Shown piece after piece: positions 32,708 through 41,850 of a stretch of DNA of 64,000 bases. Both the position numbers and the translations under genes were made by a program. A model generated the notes under the pieces. It was not told where the DNA came from, searched no databases, and saw nothing but the letters and a program-made list of their open reading frames with translations. Source of the stretch: Phytohabitans sp036906915 (GTDB taxonomy: Bacteria; Actinomycetota; Actinomycetes; Mycobacteriales; Micromonosporaceae); the NCBI RefSeq assembly GCF_036906915.1, contig NZ_JBAKHX010000037.1, positions 16,064-80,063 of the forward strand, written 5' to 3'. How positions within the stretch are numbered: the stretch's first letter is position 1; the number at the start of each line of letters is the position of its first letter.

Positions 32708-33582
32708 CACCCGGCCTCCGTACCCGCCAGGACCGCGCCAGCGAGCTCGGCGGCTTGTCCGGAGCGTAGCCTGCCGTCCGCGACGACGGTGACGATCCGG
32801 CGGTGGACGCGCCCACCGGCTGCCACGACCAGTGGTTGGTCCCAGGCCAGCGACGAGCCGACGCCGGCGTAGTCGCGGCTGCGCACGAACCACATATCGC
32901 CGCGGTGCGCTGACGCGACGGCCACGAAGACCAGGGTCCAGGGGTCGGTGCTGCTGCCGGTCAGCGCCAGCCACGGCGACCGCCGGCCGTGCAGGTGCCG
33001 CTCCCCCGTGCGGCTGGGGCCTAGGACGTGGATGCGCTGGTGGCCGCGGCGGGCCCGCCAGAAGAACCCGCCGTAGCCGGCGCCCGAGCGCCCGTTGGTG
33101 GCCGGGCTGGCGAACGTGAGCGGCCCGGCGGTCACGTTGGTGAGCGCGAACTCGAAGTCCAGTGCCCACGCCTGCGCGCCGACCGCCCGCGCGGCGATGC
33201 TGCGGCGCTCGCGCAGCAGGTCGTTGCCCTCCGGGCCGATCCAGCGCAGCTCATGGGTGAGGTCGCCGCTGGTGCGGTTGGTCCAATCGTGGTGCCGCTG
33301 GACGCCGTGGTTGGGCAGGTGCACCGAGCCGCGGCCGCGCACGAACGTGCGCCCGCCCCAGAAGTTCGCACCGTCCACGTCGGCGACAGCCACGCTGACG
33401 CCCAGGTGGTGCAGGTGGTCGTCGGGCATGAGCTCGGTGACCTCGGTGCCGCCCAGCGTCCGCACCGGGTGCAGGTAGGGGCGCGGCGAGACCTCCGCGG
33501 GCAGTTGCGGGCGCCAGACGTACTCGGCGACCGCACGCCCGTCGAGGCGCAGGCTCAGCGTGCCGGGCAGGGTACGGGTCAT
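32707..33582 (-). CDS. DUF6807 (PmoA-like) protein, first paralogue
   Basis: 291 aa. Same domain as the next gene, with EYVWRPQLPAEVSPRPYLHPV near residue 20 and DDHLHHLGVSVAVADVDGAN followed by FWGGRTF. Beta-sandwich-like composition, no signal peptide and no membrane span, so cytoplasmic. ATG 33582 overlaps the GH43 stop (ATGA). Tandem duplication of this family inside a GH43, Gfo/Idh and ABC-importer operon points to an unknown step on imported pentose-rich oligosaccharides. Confidence 0.8.
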   Translation of the reverse strand: MTRTLPGTLSLRLDGRAVAEYVWRPQLPAEVSPRPYLHPVRTLGGTEVTELMPDDHLHHLGVSVAVADVDGANFWGGRTFVRGRGSVHLPNHGVQRHHDWTNRTSGDLTHELRWIGPEGNDLLRERRSIAARAVGAQAWALDFEFALTNVTAGPLTFASPATNGRSGAGYGGFFWRARRGHQRIHVLGPSRTGERHLHGRRSPWLALTGSSTDPWTLVFVAVASAHRGDMWFVRSRDYAGVGSSLAWDQPLVVAAGGRVHRRIVTVVADGRLRSGQAAELAGAVLAGTEAG

Positions 33583-35048
33583 GCGGTGACCCGCGGGTCC
33601 GAGAAGTCGGCCGTACCGCCGTCGCCCGTGGCGAAGATGCCGAGGGTGGCGCCGACCCACCTCCCGCCCGTCGCGGGAAACGGCGGCCCCACCGGCTCGT
33701 CGCCGGCGCGGAACCGGCAGGTCCCGTCCGGGTGCACGTCGACGCCGAGCGTGACCGGCGTGTCCACAGGGGTCGCCGGCGCGGCGTCCACTTCTGCTGC
33801 GCCCTCATCCGCCACCCGGTGCACCAGCCGGTCGCCGTCCACCGTGCGGACGACACCGATCCAGGCATAGGTGGCGCCGAGCACGGTGAACCCGGCCCGC
33901 GCGCCGGCTGAGGCGCCGGTCAGGCCCAGCGTGACGGTCGCGCGGAACCGGTCGGCGGGCAGCCGCCGGCCGAGCACGTTCGGCAGCGCGCGCAGGTCGT
34001 CGCCGCCCGGCACGCAGGCCATCCGAAACCCGCCGCCGGGCAGCGGCGTCGCCCACCCCAGCTCCGGGTTGGCCGACCACGTCCACTGTAGATCGGAGAT
34101 CTCCGCGGTACGCGCGGTCCCTGGGCCGGCATCGGCGACCGCGGGTTTCGCGTGACCTGGTACGGGTTTCCCGGCCGCGCCGATCTCTGGCCAACCCTCA
34201 GCACCCCATCGCATGGGTTGCAGGTGGACGATCCGCCCGAACGGGCCACGTTCCTGGAAGTGCAGGAACCAGTCCTCGCCCTTCGAGGTGGTCACCCACG
34301 CGCCCTGGTGCGGCCCGTTGACGTCGGTGTCGCCCTGTGCGAGCACGATCCGATCCTCGTACGGCCCGAACACGTGCCGGGACCGGAACACCGACTGCCA
34401 CCCGGTGGCGACCCCGCCCGCGGGGGCGAAGATCCAGTACCAGCCGTCGCGCCTGTACCACTTGGGACCTTCGAGCGTGCGGTACCCCGGCAGGGCGTCG
34501 CCGTCGACGACGACCCGGCCCTCGTCGAGCAGCTCGGTGGCGTCGGGGCTCATGCGGTGGGCGGTGAGCTTGTTGTTGATGCCTGCGCGGCTCTTGGCCC
34601 AGCCGTGCACCAGATACGCGGAGCCGTCGTCGTCCCACAGTGGACACGGGTCGATGAGGCCGCGCCCACCCTTGAGCAGCCAGGGCCGGCTCCACGGGCC
34701 GGCCGGGTCGGTGGCGGTCACCACGAAGATGCCCCGGTCGGGGTCGGGGTAGACGATCCAGAACAGCCCGTCGTGGTGCCGGAGGGCGGGCGCCCACACC
34801 CCGCAGCCCCACTGCGGCGTGCGGAACTCCTCCACCGGCTCCAGTCGCGGCAGCGCGTGGCCGATCACCGACCAGGTGACCAGGTCGCGGCTGTGCAGGA
34901 CAGGCAGCCCGGGTACCCGATGGAAGCTGGACGCGGTCATGTAGAAGTCGTCGCCGACGCGGACCGCGTCGGGGTCGGACCAGTCGGCGTACAGGATCGG
35001 GTTGCGGTACGTGCCGTCACCGTTGTCCGCGATCCACGGCGCTGCCAT
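33579..35048 (-). CDS. GH43 glycoside hydrolase (beta-xylosidase / arabinofuranosidase)
   Basis: 489 aa. A five-bladed GH43 propeller covers about 10-320, with the catalytic base Asp25 in DWSDPDAV. The pKa-tuning Asp is in GLIDPCPLWDD (about 136), and the acid Glu is in TLEGPKWYRR (about 195). A C-terminal beta-sandwich of about 180 residues follows. There is no signal peptide, so it acts in the cytoplasm on imported oligosaccharides. ATG 35048 has GGGAGGTT upstream and follows the oxidoreductase stop by 1 base. Xylose or arabinose release is expected; the exact linkage cannot be told. Confidence 0.92.
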   Translation of the reverse strand: MAAPWIADNGDGTYRNPILYADWSDPDAVRVGDDFYMTASSFHRVPGLPVLHSRDLVTWSVIGHALPRLEPVEEFRTPQWGCGVWAPALRHHDGLFWIVYPDPDRGIFVVTATDPAGPWSRPWLLKGGRGLIDPCPLWDDDGSAYLVHGWAKSRAGINNKLTAHRMSPDATELLDEGRVVVDGDALPGYRTLEGPKWYRRDGWYWIFAPAGGVATGWQSVFRSRHVFGPYEDRIVLAQGDTDVNGPHQGAWVTTSKGEDWFLHFQERGPFGRIVHLQPMRWGAEGWPEIGAAGKPVPGHAKPAVADAGPGTARTAEISDLQWTWSANPELGWATPLPGGGFRMACVPGGDDLRALPNVLGRRLPADRFRATVTLGLTGASAGARAGFTVLGATYAWIGVVRTVDGDRLVHRVADEGAAEVDAAPATPVDTPVTLGVDVHPDGTCRFRAGDEPVGPPFPATGGRWVGATLGIFATGDGGTADFSDPRVTA

Positions 35049-35049
35049 C

Positions 35050-36414
35050 TCAAACCTCCCCCGTCGTCAGCGGCGGCAACCCGAGGTCCGCCACGTACAC
35101 TGCCTGCCCGGTGCGCAGCGACTCGTTGCCCGCCACGCCGACCAGCACGCTGGCGGCACCGTCCACATAGCCTGCCTGCCGCCGCAACGGGTCACAGATG
35201 TCGGGCCCGCGAAACACGTCGTCGAGCAGCATCGCGTCGCCGCCGCCGTGGCTGCCGGTCCCGCTCGGAATCGGTACCTCCTCGGCCGGCTCCCAATGGC
35301 GTTGCAGCAGAAGGCGGGCGCCGCGCGGCCGCGGACCGCCGCCGTTGGGGTGTGCCACGGCGGCGCTGGGGTCGACCACGGCGGTGGCGGCGCCGATGGC
35401 GGCCCGGGCCGTGGCGGGGACGACGTGGCCGCGCTCGACGACGTCGAGCTCGATGCGCCCGGCGGTGCCGTTGACCGCGACCCGGTACCCCTCCCAGGGG
35501 CTGTGCGCGTGCAGGGTGTACGCCATCGAGGCGCCCCGCCGGTAGCCGACGACGACGCTGAGGTTGTCTTCGATGGTGATACCGCCGGAGAACACGTCCC
35601 GGTCCCGGATGTACCCGTCCAGGTGCTCGCCCGCGTGGTACAGCTCGCGCAGCTTGTCGTCGGCGGTGATGTCCAGTCCGAACGGGTCGCCGGGGTCGGC
35701 GGCGTCGCGGCTGCGGTCCGGGCGCGCACCGAGCCCGCGTCGGCGGGCGTTGTCGTCGCCGTAGAAGCGCAGCCCGCCGCGCGCGAAGGCCACCTCGGGC
35801 AGGTCGGCGAGCCACCAGTTGACGAGGTCGAAGTGGTGGCTGGCCTTGTGCACCAGCAGCCCGCCGGATGTGGCCTTGTCGCGGTGCCAGCGGCGGAAGT
35901 AGTCGGCGCCGTGCACGGTGTCGAGGCACCATTCGAACGCCACCGACGTGACCTCGCCGATCGTGCCGTCGGCGATGAGCCGCCGCACGAGCGTATTGCG
36001 CGGCGAGTACCGGTAGTTGAAGGTGACGGTGAGCCGCCCCGCGCCGGGTGCCGCGAGCGCGTCGCGGATCTGACGCAGCCCCGCGAGGTCGGTCGTCATG
36101 GGCTTCTCCACGACGACGTCGGCGCCGTGGCGCAGCGCCGCGCCGACGTACCCGGCGTGCGTGGCGTCCGGCGAGGTCACCACGACGACGTCCGGCCGCT
36201 CCCGCCCCAGCAGCGCGTCGAAGTCGCCGGCCGGGTAGTGCGGCACCCGCAGGTCGGGCCGGGCGTCGGCGACGACCCGGTCGTGGTATGCCATGCGCAC
36301 CTCGTTGGTGTCGCAGAACGCCACCGGGTACCCGGCGCCGGCATGCGAGCCGAGCAGCGCGGCAAGGTACATCTGGACCCGCGAGCCGGTGCCGACGAAC
36401 GCGTACCGCCTCAT
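35050..36414 (-). CDS. Gfo/Idh/MocA-family oxidoreductase
   Basis: 454 aa. The N-terminal Rossmann fold (YAFVGTGSRVQMY) is followed by the family motif VVVEKPMTTDLAG, whose Lys takes part in catalysis. A long C-terminal substrate domain contains HKASHHFDLVNWWL. It oxidises or reduces a sugar or sugar acid with NAD(P). ATG 36414 overlaps the permease stop (ATGA). The large C-terminal part resembles members found with DUF6807 genes. It probably works on the monosaccharide released by the GH43 enzyme. Confidence 0.9.
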   Translation of the reverse strand: MRRYAFVGTGSRVQMYLAALLGSHAGAGYPVAFCDTNEVRMAYHDRVVADARPDLRVPHYPAGDFDALLGRERPDVVVVTSPDATHAGYVGAALRHGADVVVEKPMTTDLAGLRQIRDALAAPGAGRLTVTFNYRYSPRNTLVRRLIADGTIGEVTSVAFEWCLDTVHGADYFRRWHRDKATSGGLLVHKASHHFDLVNWWLADLPEVAFARGGLRFYGDDNARRRGLGARPDRSRDAADPGDPFGLDITADDKLRELYHAGEHLDGYIRDRDVFSGGITIEDNLSVVVGYRRGASMAYTLHAHSPWEGYRVAVNGTAGRIELDVVERGHVVPATARAAIGAATAVVDPSAAVAHPNGGGPRPRGARLLLQRHWEPAEEVPIPSGTGSHGGGDAMLLDDVFRGPDICDPLRRQAGYVDGAASVLVGVAGNESLRTGQAVYVADLGLPPLTTGEV

Positions 36415-37238
36415 TTGAGCCCCGTCGTGGCGATGCCCTTGACCAGGTACTTCTGGCCGGCGATGAAGAACCCGATGACTGGCGCCAGGGACAGGAACGA
36501 CATGGCGAACATCTGCCCCCACTGGGACTGCCCTTCCGAGTCGATGAACTGCCGCAGCGCCAGCGGCACCGTGTACAGCTCGGAGTCGGTCAGGTAGATG
36601 AGCGGGCCGAAAAACTCGTTCCACACCGAGATGAACGTGAAGATGGCGGTGGTGGCGAACGCCGGCAGGCACAGCGGCATGATGACGCTCCAGAACGTGC
36701 GGAACGGCCCGCAGCCGTCGATCCGGGCGGCGTCGTCGAGCTCGCGCGGCAGCGACCGCATGAACTGCACCATCAGGAAGATGTAGAACGCGTTGGTGGC
36801 GAGGAAGTTCGGCACCAGTAGTGGGTAGTACGTGTTGATCCAGTCGAGCTTGGCGAAGACGATGTACTGCGGCACGAGCAGCACGTGACCGGGCAGCATC
36901 ATGGTGCCGAGCATCAGGACGAAGAAGAGCTTGCGGCCCGTGAAGTTGAGCCGGGCGAACCCGTACGCGGCAAGCGAGCACGAGACCAGGTTGCCGATGA
37001 TGCTCAGCACGACGATGACCAGCGAGTTGACCATGTAGACGGTGAACGGCTGCTCCAGCGCCGTCCAGCCGTCCGGGTAGTTGCTGAAGTCCCAGTTGGA
37101 GGGCCACAGCGATAGGTCGGTGAAGATGTCGCGGCTGGGCTTGAGCGAGCTGGAGACCATCCACAGCAGCGGGTACATCATGACCGCGCCGACGAAGCAG
37201 AGCACGACGTGGCGGGCGAACCGCTTCCTAGTTGTCAT
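36411..37238 (-). CDS. Sugar ABC importer permease (MalG-like)
   Basis: 275 aa with six hydrophobic spans. The EAA loop, RELDDAARIDGCGPFRTFW, contacts the ATPase. It overlaps the first permease gene by 11 bases; ATG 37238. No ATPase gene is in the operon, as is usual in actinomycetes, where a shared MsiK-type ATPase serves many importers. Confidence 0.93.
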   Translation of the reverse strand: MTTRKRFARHVVLCFVGAVMMYPLLWMVSSSLKPSRDIFTDLSLWPSNWDFSNYPDGWTALEQPFTVYMVNSLVIVVLSIIGNLVSCSLAAYGFARLNFTGRKLFFVLMLGTMMLPGHVLLVPQYIVFAKLDWINTYYPLLVPNFLATNAFYIFLMVQFMRSLPRELDDAARIDGCGPFRTFWSVIMPLCLPAFATTAIFTFISVWNEFFGPLIYLTDSELYTVPLALRQFIDSEGQSQWGQMFAMSFLSLAPVIGFFIAGQKYLVKGIATTGLK

Positions 37239-38175
37239 AGAACACCCAATACTTGGCGGCCAGGAAGTTCAGGGCGGTGAACGCCGCGATGATGACCAGC
37301 AGCATCCAGGCCATCGCCGACGCGTATCCCATGTGGAACTGCGAGAAGCCCTGCTGGTACAGGTACAGGTTGTAGAACATCGTGGAGTCCGCCGGGCCGC
37401 CGGTGCCGCCGCTCATGATGAAGCCCTGCGTGAACGTCTGGAACGACGAGATCAGAGACTGGATGAGGTTGAAGAAGATGATGGGGCTCAGCAGCGGCAG
37501 CGTGATCGAGCGGAACTGCCGCCATCGCGAGGCCCCGTCGACGGCGGCGGCCTCGTAGTACATGGTGGGAATCTGGCGCAGCCCGGCCAGGAAGATGACC
37601 ATCGGTGAGCCGAACGTCCAGACGTGCAGGATGATGAGCGTGGTGAGCGCGTAGTCCGGATCGGACGTCCACCCTGGACCTTCGATGCCCCACCAGCCCA
37701 GGAACGCGTTGACGATCCCGTTTAGGCCGAAGACGTACCGCCACAGCAGCACGATGGCCACGCTGCCGCCCAGCAGCGACGGCAGGTAGAACACCGCCCG
37801 GTACACCGGCAGGCCCCTGATGCCCTGGTTCAGCACCATCGCCACGCCCAGCGCCACGACAAGCGACAGCGGCACCGACACGAACGTGTAGATGAACGTG
37901 ACCTTCAGCGACTGCCGCAACAGCGGGTCGTCGAGCATCTCCCGGAAGTTGCCCAACCCGATCCACTGTGGATGGTTCAGCAGGTTGTAGTCGGTGAAGG
38001 CCAGGTAGAGCGAGGCGAAGAACGGGACGACCGTGAAGAGCATCCCGATGAACCAGGGCAACAGGAAGAGGTACCCGGCCCGGTCCTTGCGCTTCGTGAC
38101 CCGCCGCCGCGGCGCTGCCGGGACGTCACGTGTGACGGACCCGGCCGGCGCGTGCGTTGTCGTGCCCGACGTCAC
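37228..38175 (-). CDS. Sugar ABC importer permease (MalF-like)
   Basis: 315 aa with six spans after a basic cytoplasmic start (RRRVTKRKDRAGYLFLLPWF). The EAA-type loop is YYEAAAVDGASRWRQFR. GTG 38175 overlaps the binding-protein stop (GTGA). Forms the channel with the MalG-like protein for oligosaccharide import. Confidence 0.93.
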   Translation of the reverse strand: MTSGTTTHAPAGSVTRDVPAAPRRRVTKRKDRAGYLFLLPWFIGMLFTVVPFFASLYLAFTDYNLLNHPQWIGLGNFREMLDDPLLRQSLKVTFIYTFVSVPLSLVVALGVAMVLNQGIRGLPVYRAVFYLPSLLGGSVAIVLLWRYVFGLNGIVNAFLGWWGIEGPGWTSDPDYALTTLIILHVWTFGSPMVIFLAGLRQIPTMYYEAAAVDGASRWRQFRSITLPLLSPIIFFNLIQSLISSFQTFTQGFIMSGGTGGPADSTMFYNLYLYQQGFSQFHMGYASAMAWMLLVIIAAFTALNFLAAKYWVFYDN

Positions 38176-39497
38176 TTGCCGAGCGCCTTCCGGCCCGCGT
38201 CCAGGAACGCCTTCGCGGCCTGCTGCGGGGTCTGGCGCTTGAACTCGACCTCGGTGGCGATTGTCGCGAGGCTGGACGCGATCTTGGAGGAGCCGGGCGG
38301 GTAGGTGTACGAGCGCGGCAGGCTCTCCTTCTGAAGGCCGGCCAGGTACTCGGTGGCGAGCTGGTCGTCCTCCTGCAGCCCGGGCTTGATCTCCTCGGCG
38401 ACCGTGGAGTTCGGCGGCACCCCGCGGGTGGTGCCGGTGGCCTTCGACGCCTCAACGTCGTTGACCAGGAAGTTGAGCAGCTTGAGCGCCTCGTCGCGGT
38501 GCTTGGACGCGGACGCGATCGACCACAGGTGCGGGCAGTCGACGGACTGGCCGCGCCGCGCCCCCTGGGTCTCCCCCGGTATCCGCAGCAGCTCCAGGTT
38601 GCCGCCGGCCGCCGCGTTGTACGACAGGAAGTTGTTGGTGGGGATGATCTGCGACGCGATCGCGCCCTTGGCCAGATACGACTGCTCGGCGGAGGCGCCC
38701 ACGTTCTCGATGAAGCCGGGCGGCGGGAACCCGCCAGCGGCGCGCATGTTGTTGATCATCTCGAACCAGGCCACCACGGTGGCCTCGCTGATGCCCAGCC
38801 CGCCCTCGGCGTTGTAGAAGTCCTCGCCGCGCTGCCGCGTGAACACGATGATGTTGGCCAGCGTGGCCGGCTCGAACGCGGTCCCGTACACCTTCTTTCC
38901 GCTGGCCTGGGTGACCTGCTTCGCGAACGCGGCCAGGTCGGCCCAGCTCCACGTGTTGCCGTCGGGGATGGTCACGCCGAACTTGTCGGTCAGCGTCTTG
39001 TTGACAACGAAGCCGATCGCGTTGAGGCCGGCCGGTACGCCGTAGGTCTTGTCGCCGACCTCGGCGAGCGTCCGGGCGCTGTCGCTGAGGCCGCCCAGGT
39101 CGACGGCGCCGCCGTGCTGGCCGAGGTCGAGCAGCGCGCCGCGGTCGGCGTACTCGCGCAGGCTGTCCATGCGCATCGCCATGATGTCCGGCGGGTCGCC
39201 GGCGGCGAAGCGGGTGGCGAGCTTGTCCTTGTAGGGCCCGCTGTCCTGGTACTCGGTCTTGACGGTGATGCCGGGGTTCTTCGCCTGGAAGGCGGTCAGC
39301 GCGGCCTGGGTCTTCTCGGCACGCTTGGCGTCGCCCCACCAGACCATGTTGAGCTGGACGGCGCCGCCCTCCGGCTCGTCGTCGCCACCGCCGAAGCCGC
39401 GGCCGCACGCGGACAGCCCGAGGCCGGCGAGACCGGCGAGCCCGGCCACACGGATGACATCTCTGCGGTTAACGGATCTTGGGAGTCTATCGACCAT
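38172..39497 (-). CDS. Sugar-binding lipoprotein of ABC importer
   Basis: 441 aa family 1 extracellular solute-binding protein. The leader has a twin-arginine stretch (NRRDVIRVAGLAG) and a lipobox LGLSAC, so it may use the Tat route and is lipid-anchored at about Cys31. The mature part shows NMVWWGDAKRAEKTQAAL and the usual periplasmic-binding hinge. First gene of the eight-gene operon. ATG 39497 has AAGGGA about 11 bases upstream. Likely binds xylo- or arabino-oligosaccharides, judged by GH43 and the nearby xylanases. Confidence 0.92.
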   Translation of the reverse strand: MVDRLPRSVNRRDVIRVAGLAGLAGLGLSACGRGFGGGDDEPEGGAVQLNMVWWGDAKRAEKTQAALTAFQAKNPGITVKTEYQDSGPYKDKLATRFAAGDPPDIMAMRMDSLREYADRGALLDLGQHGGAVDLGGLSDSARTLAEVGDKTYGVPAGLNAIGFVVNKTLTDKFGVTIPDGNTWSWADLAAFAKQVTQASGKKVYGTAFEPATLANIIVFTRQRGEDFYNAEGGLGISEATVVAWFEMINNMRAAGGFPPPGFIENVGASAEQSYLAKGAIASQIIPTNNFLSYNAAAGGNLELLRIPGETQGARRGQSVDCPHLWSIASASKHRDEALKLLNFLVNDVEASKATGTTRGVPPNSTVAEEIKPGLQEDDQLATEYLAGLQKESLPRSYTYPPGSSKIASSLATIATEVEFKRQTPQQAAKAFLDAGRKALGK

Positions 39498-39569
39498 GGG
39501 GGATGCGATCCCTTCGGAGAAAAGTGCCCGCTGTCGATGGGGGATTGGCGCCGGACACCGCTCCGCAGC

Positions 39570-39602
39570 AGGTTACGGCGGAGTTTCGGGTTACGTCAAC
39601 CC
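39570..39602 (-). promoter_or_regulatory. Promoter with overlapping palindrome upstream of sugar operon
   Basis: On the minus strand TTGACG (39594-39599) and TAACCT (39570-39575) lie 18 bases apart. The -35 box is inside GGGTTACGTCAACCC (39588-39602), a palindrome with GGGTT/AACCC arms and an ACGT core. Binding there would block the polymerase. The ROK regulator at the end of the operon is the natural candidate. The rest of 39498-39789 contains only a weak 35-codon frame (39638-39745) that I do not call. Confidence 0.45.
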
Positions 39603-39789
39603 ATGAAACAAACCCGGAGAGTGATTACCGAAAGCCAATGGCCCTAATCTTTGCCGTCCCTACAGTGGTGCCCCAACACCCGGCCGCCGACGTGCCCGCG
39701 CTGCTGCGCACGTACGCCGGTCCCCAAGCCAGCATCGGCAACTAGGCCGTGCCGCCCGGCGGGTCTGCCACCGCCGGCCGGTGCCTCCG

Positions 39790-41658
39790 CTACCCGGTTA
39801 TGGCCCGAACCTCCACATTGGTGAAGGCGACCTCGAACGGCGGCTGGTGCTCGGTGAGCTCGGGGTAGATGCCCAGCACGATGCGGCCCTGCGCGAACGT
39901 GGCGTCCGTCAGCTCGCCGATGCGGTAGCCGTCGCGGTCGAGCGCGATCGACGAGCCCCGCACGGTGATGGCGATCCGGGTCTTCGTGTCGAGCGCGATC
40001 GGGGTGATGAACGGCATCGTGCGCAGCACCGTCACCTCCGCCGCGTCGTTGACGCCGTGGGTCGCCACGTAGAAGCCCTCCGGGCAGATCCGCGCGAGGT
40101 ACCCGGCGTTCTGCGCGAAGCGGAACCACATGCCCGCGCAGCTGCCCTCGGTGAGCAGCCGCACGTCGACGGAGAAGATGAAGTCCGTGTACTGGTCCAT
40201 GGGACCGCGGCACCGGTACGGGCCCTGCTTGCCGCGCGTGACGACGAGACCGCCGTCGTAACCGCACGTGGCGAGTTGCACCGGCTCGTCCCGGGTCGGC
40301 CACAGGCTCGGCTCGGTCAGCGGGTCCAGCAGGACGACCTTGCTGGGCGGCGGGCTGACGACGGTCGGCGAGGCGGCCGGCGCGCTGGGTGCGGCGCTAG
40401 CCGTCGCTCCCGTCGCCGACGGGCTCGCACCGCCGGCCGATGGACCGCCGATCCGGCCCAGCGGAAGCACGCCGGTGGCCACACCGGCGACGGTCAGCGA
40501 CGTGACGAGCACGGCGAGCGCCACCGCGAGCACGGCGATCCGCCCGCTCCGGCCGCCGCGCGTGGGGGCGACGGGCGGTGCGGCCGGTGCCGGTTCGCAG
40601 AAGCCGATCGCCGCGAGGGCCGGCGTCTCGTCGCCGGCCGCGGGCGCGACCCTCGCGGCGGGCTCGGTCTCGCCGGCCGCGACATCCGCCAGGTACGCCG
40701 GCGCGGCCGCGGCAGTGAGGTGGCGCGACGCGTGCGGCTCGGTGGCCGCCTGCGCCTCTTCGGCGGCGACCCGCAGCGCGGGCTGCCGATCGAGCGCCGC
40801 CGCCAGCTCCGGCGAACGGTCGGACGTGGCGCCGAGCAGCAGGTCGAGCAGCTCCCGGGCGGTGGGCCGCTCTGTGGGCGTCTTGGAAAGGGCGCGCTCG
40901 ACCAGGTCGCGGATCGGCGGCACCAGGCCGGTCAGGTTGGGCGGCTGGGTCAGGATGCGGGCCGCGATCACGGGCGGCGAGTCGGCGGCGAACGGGGTGC
41001 GGCCGGTGCCGGCGTACGCGACGACCGCGCCCCACGCGAAGACGTCCGCCGCCTGCGTGATCTCCGTGCCGGCGTCGGGGCCGAACCGCTCCGGAGCCAT
41101 GTACGCCACGGTGCCGAGCATCTGGTTGGTGTCGGTGTGCCGGCTGGTGGGCTCGACGGCGCGCGCGATGCCGAAGTCGATGACCTTCGGGCTGCCCGGC
41201 GCCAGCAACACGTTGCTGGGCTTGAGATCGCGGTGGATGACGCCCGCGCCGTGGATCGCGGTCAGCGCGGTCGCCACCCCGATCGCGAAGCTGTGCAGGT
41301 TGGCCGGGCTGAGCGGGCCGCGCTCCTCGACGACGGTCGACAGGTTGGGCGCGTCGACGTACTCCACGACGAGGTAGGGCCGCTCGTGGTCCGGGTCGGC
41401 GTCGAGCACCTCGGCGGTGCAGAACGGCGGCACCTGCCGGGCCCGGTTGACCTCGCTGCGGAAGCGCCGCCGGAACTCGTCGTCGAGCACGTCGGCGCGT
41501 ACCACCTTGAGCGCGACGAGCTTGCCGTCCGCCGCGCGCGCGAGGTACACGGTGCCCATGCCGCCCTCGCCGAGCCGCCCCAGCAGTTCGTAGCGCCCCA
41601 GCCGCTCAGGGTCGCTCGGACGCAACGGCGCCGTCCGGGACCCAGGCTCGCCCGTCAT
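39790..41658 (-). CDS. Receptor Ser/Thr protein kinase with extracellular sandwich domain
   Basis: 622 aa PknB-type kinase. The Gly loop is GEGGMGTVYLA and the Lys is in VALKVV. The catalytic loop is HRDLKPSN, followed by DFG and the APE-like MAPERFG. An Ala-rich juxtamembrane region (about 270-365) leads to one transmembrane helix near 375-397. A Ser/Thr/Pro linker and a C-terminal domain of about 190 residues follow. This outer domain (SVDVRLLTEG, MWFRFAQNAGYLARI, RIAITVRGS) looks like a concanavalin/DUF1080-type jelly roll, which can bind carbohydrates, rather than PASTA repeats. ATG 41658. Divergent from the phosphatase gene. Confidence 0.9.
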   Translation of the reverse strand: MTGEPGSRTAPLRPSDPERLGRYELLGRLGEGGMGTVYLARAADGKLVALKVVRADVLDDEFRRRFRSEVNRARQVPPFCTAEVLDADPDHERPYLVVEYVDAPNLSTVVEERGPLSPANLHSFAIGVATALTAIHGAGVIHRDLKPSNVLLAPGSPKVIDFGIARAVEPTSRHTDTNQMLGTVAYMAPERFGPDAGTEITQAADVFAWGAVVAYAGTGRTPFAADSPPVIAARILTQPPNLTGLVPPIRDLVERALSKTPTERPTARELLDLLLGATSDRSPELAAALDRQPALRVAAEEAQAATEPHASRHLTAAAAPAYLADVAAGETEPAARVAPAAGDETPALAAIGFCEPAPAAPPVAPTRGGRSGRIAVLAVALAVLVTSLTVAGVATGVLPLGRIGGPSAGGASPSATGATASAAPSAPAASPTVVSPPPSKVVLLDPLTEPSLWPTRDEPVQLATCGYDGGLVVTRGKQGPYRCRGPMDQYTDFIFSVDVRLLTEGSCAGMWFRFAQNAGYLARICPEGFYVATHGVNDAAEVTVLRTMPFITPIALDTKTRIAITVRGSSIALDRDGYRIGELTDATFAQGRIVLGIYPELTEHQPPFEVAFTNVEVRAITG

Positions 41659-41850
41659 CGAAGGTCACCCCGCTCGTGCGCGACCCCGGCGGGGCCGCCT
41701 CCCCGTCACACTCCGCGACAGCATGCCACCCCACCCGCCACTCGCGACAGTCCCCTAGTTCGTCCGGTTTTATCCACCAGTTTGTAAGGACGTCTTTCCA
41801 AAGTCCACGCAGCTCCGCTAATGTCTCGTGCCCGGAGATGGGAGAACAAC

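Noticed and set aside
38157..39647. Long plus-strand frame of 496 codons
   Set aside because: Entirely antisense to the sugar-binding lipoprotein gene, which has a clear lipobox and family motifs. The frame is an effect of high GC at third positions.
39638..39745. 35-codon frame upstream of the sugar operon
   Set aside because: Weak RBS, Pro/Ala-rich residues with no pattern, and it lies opposite the operon promoter region.
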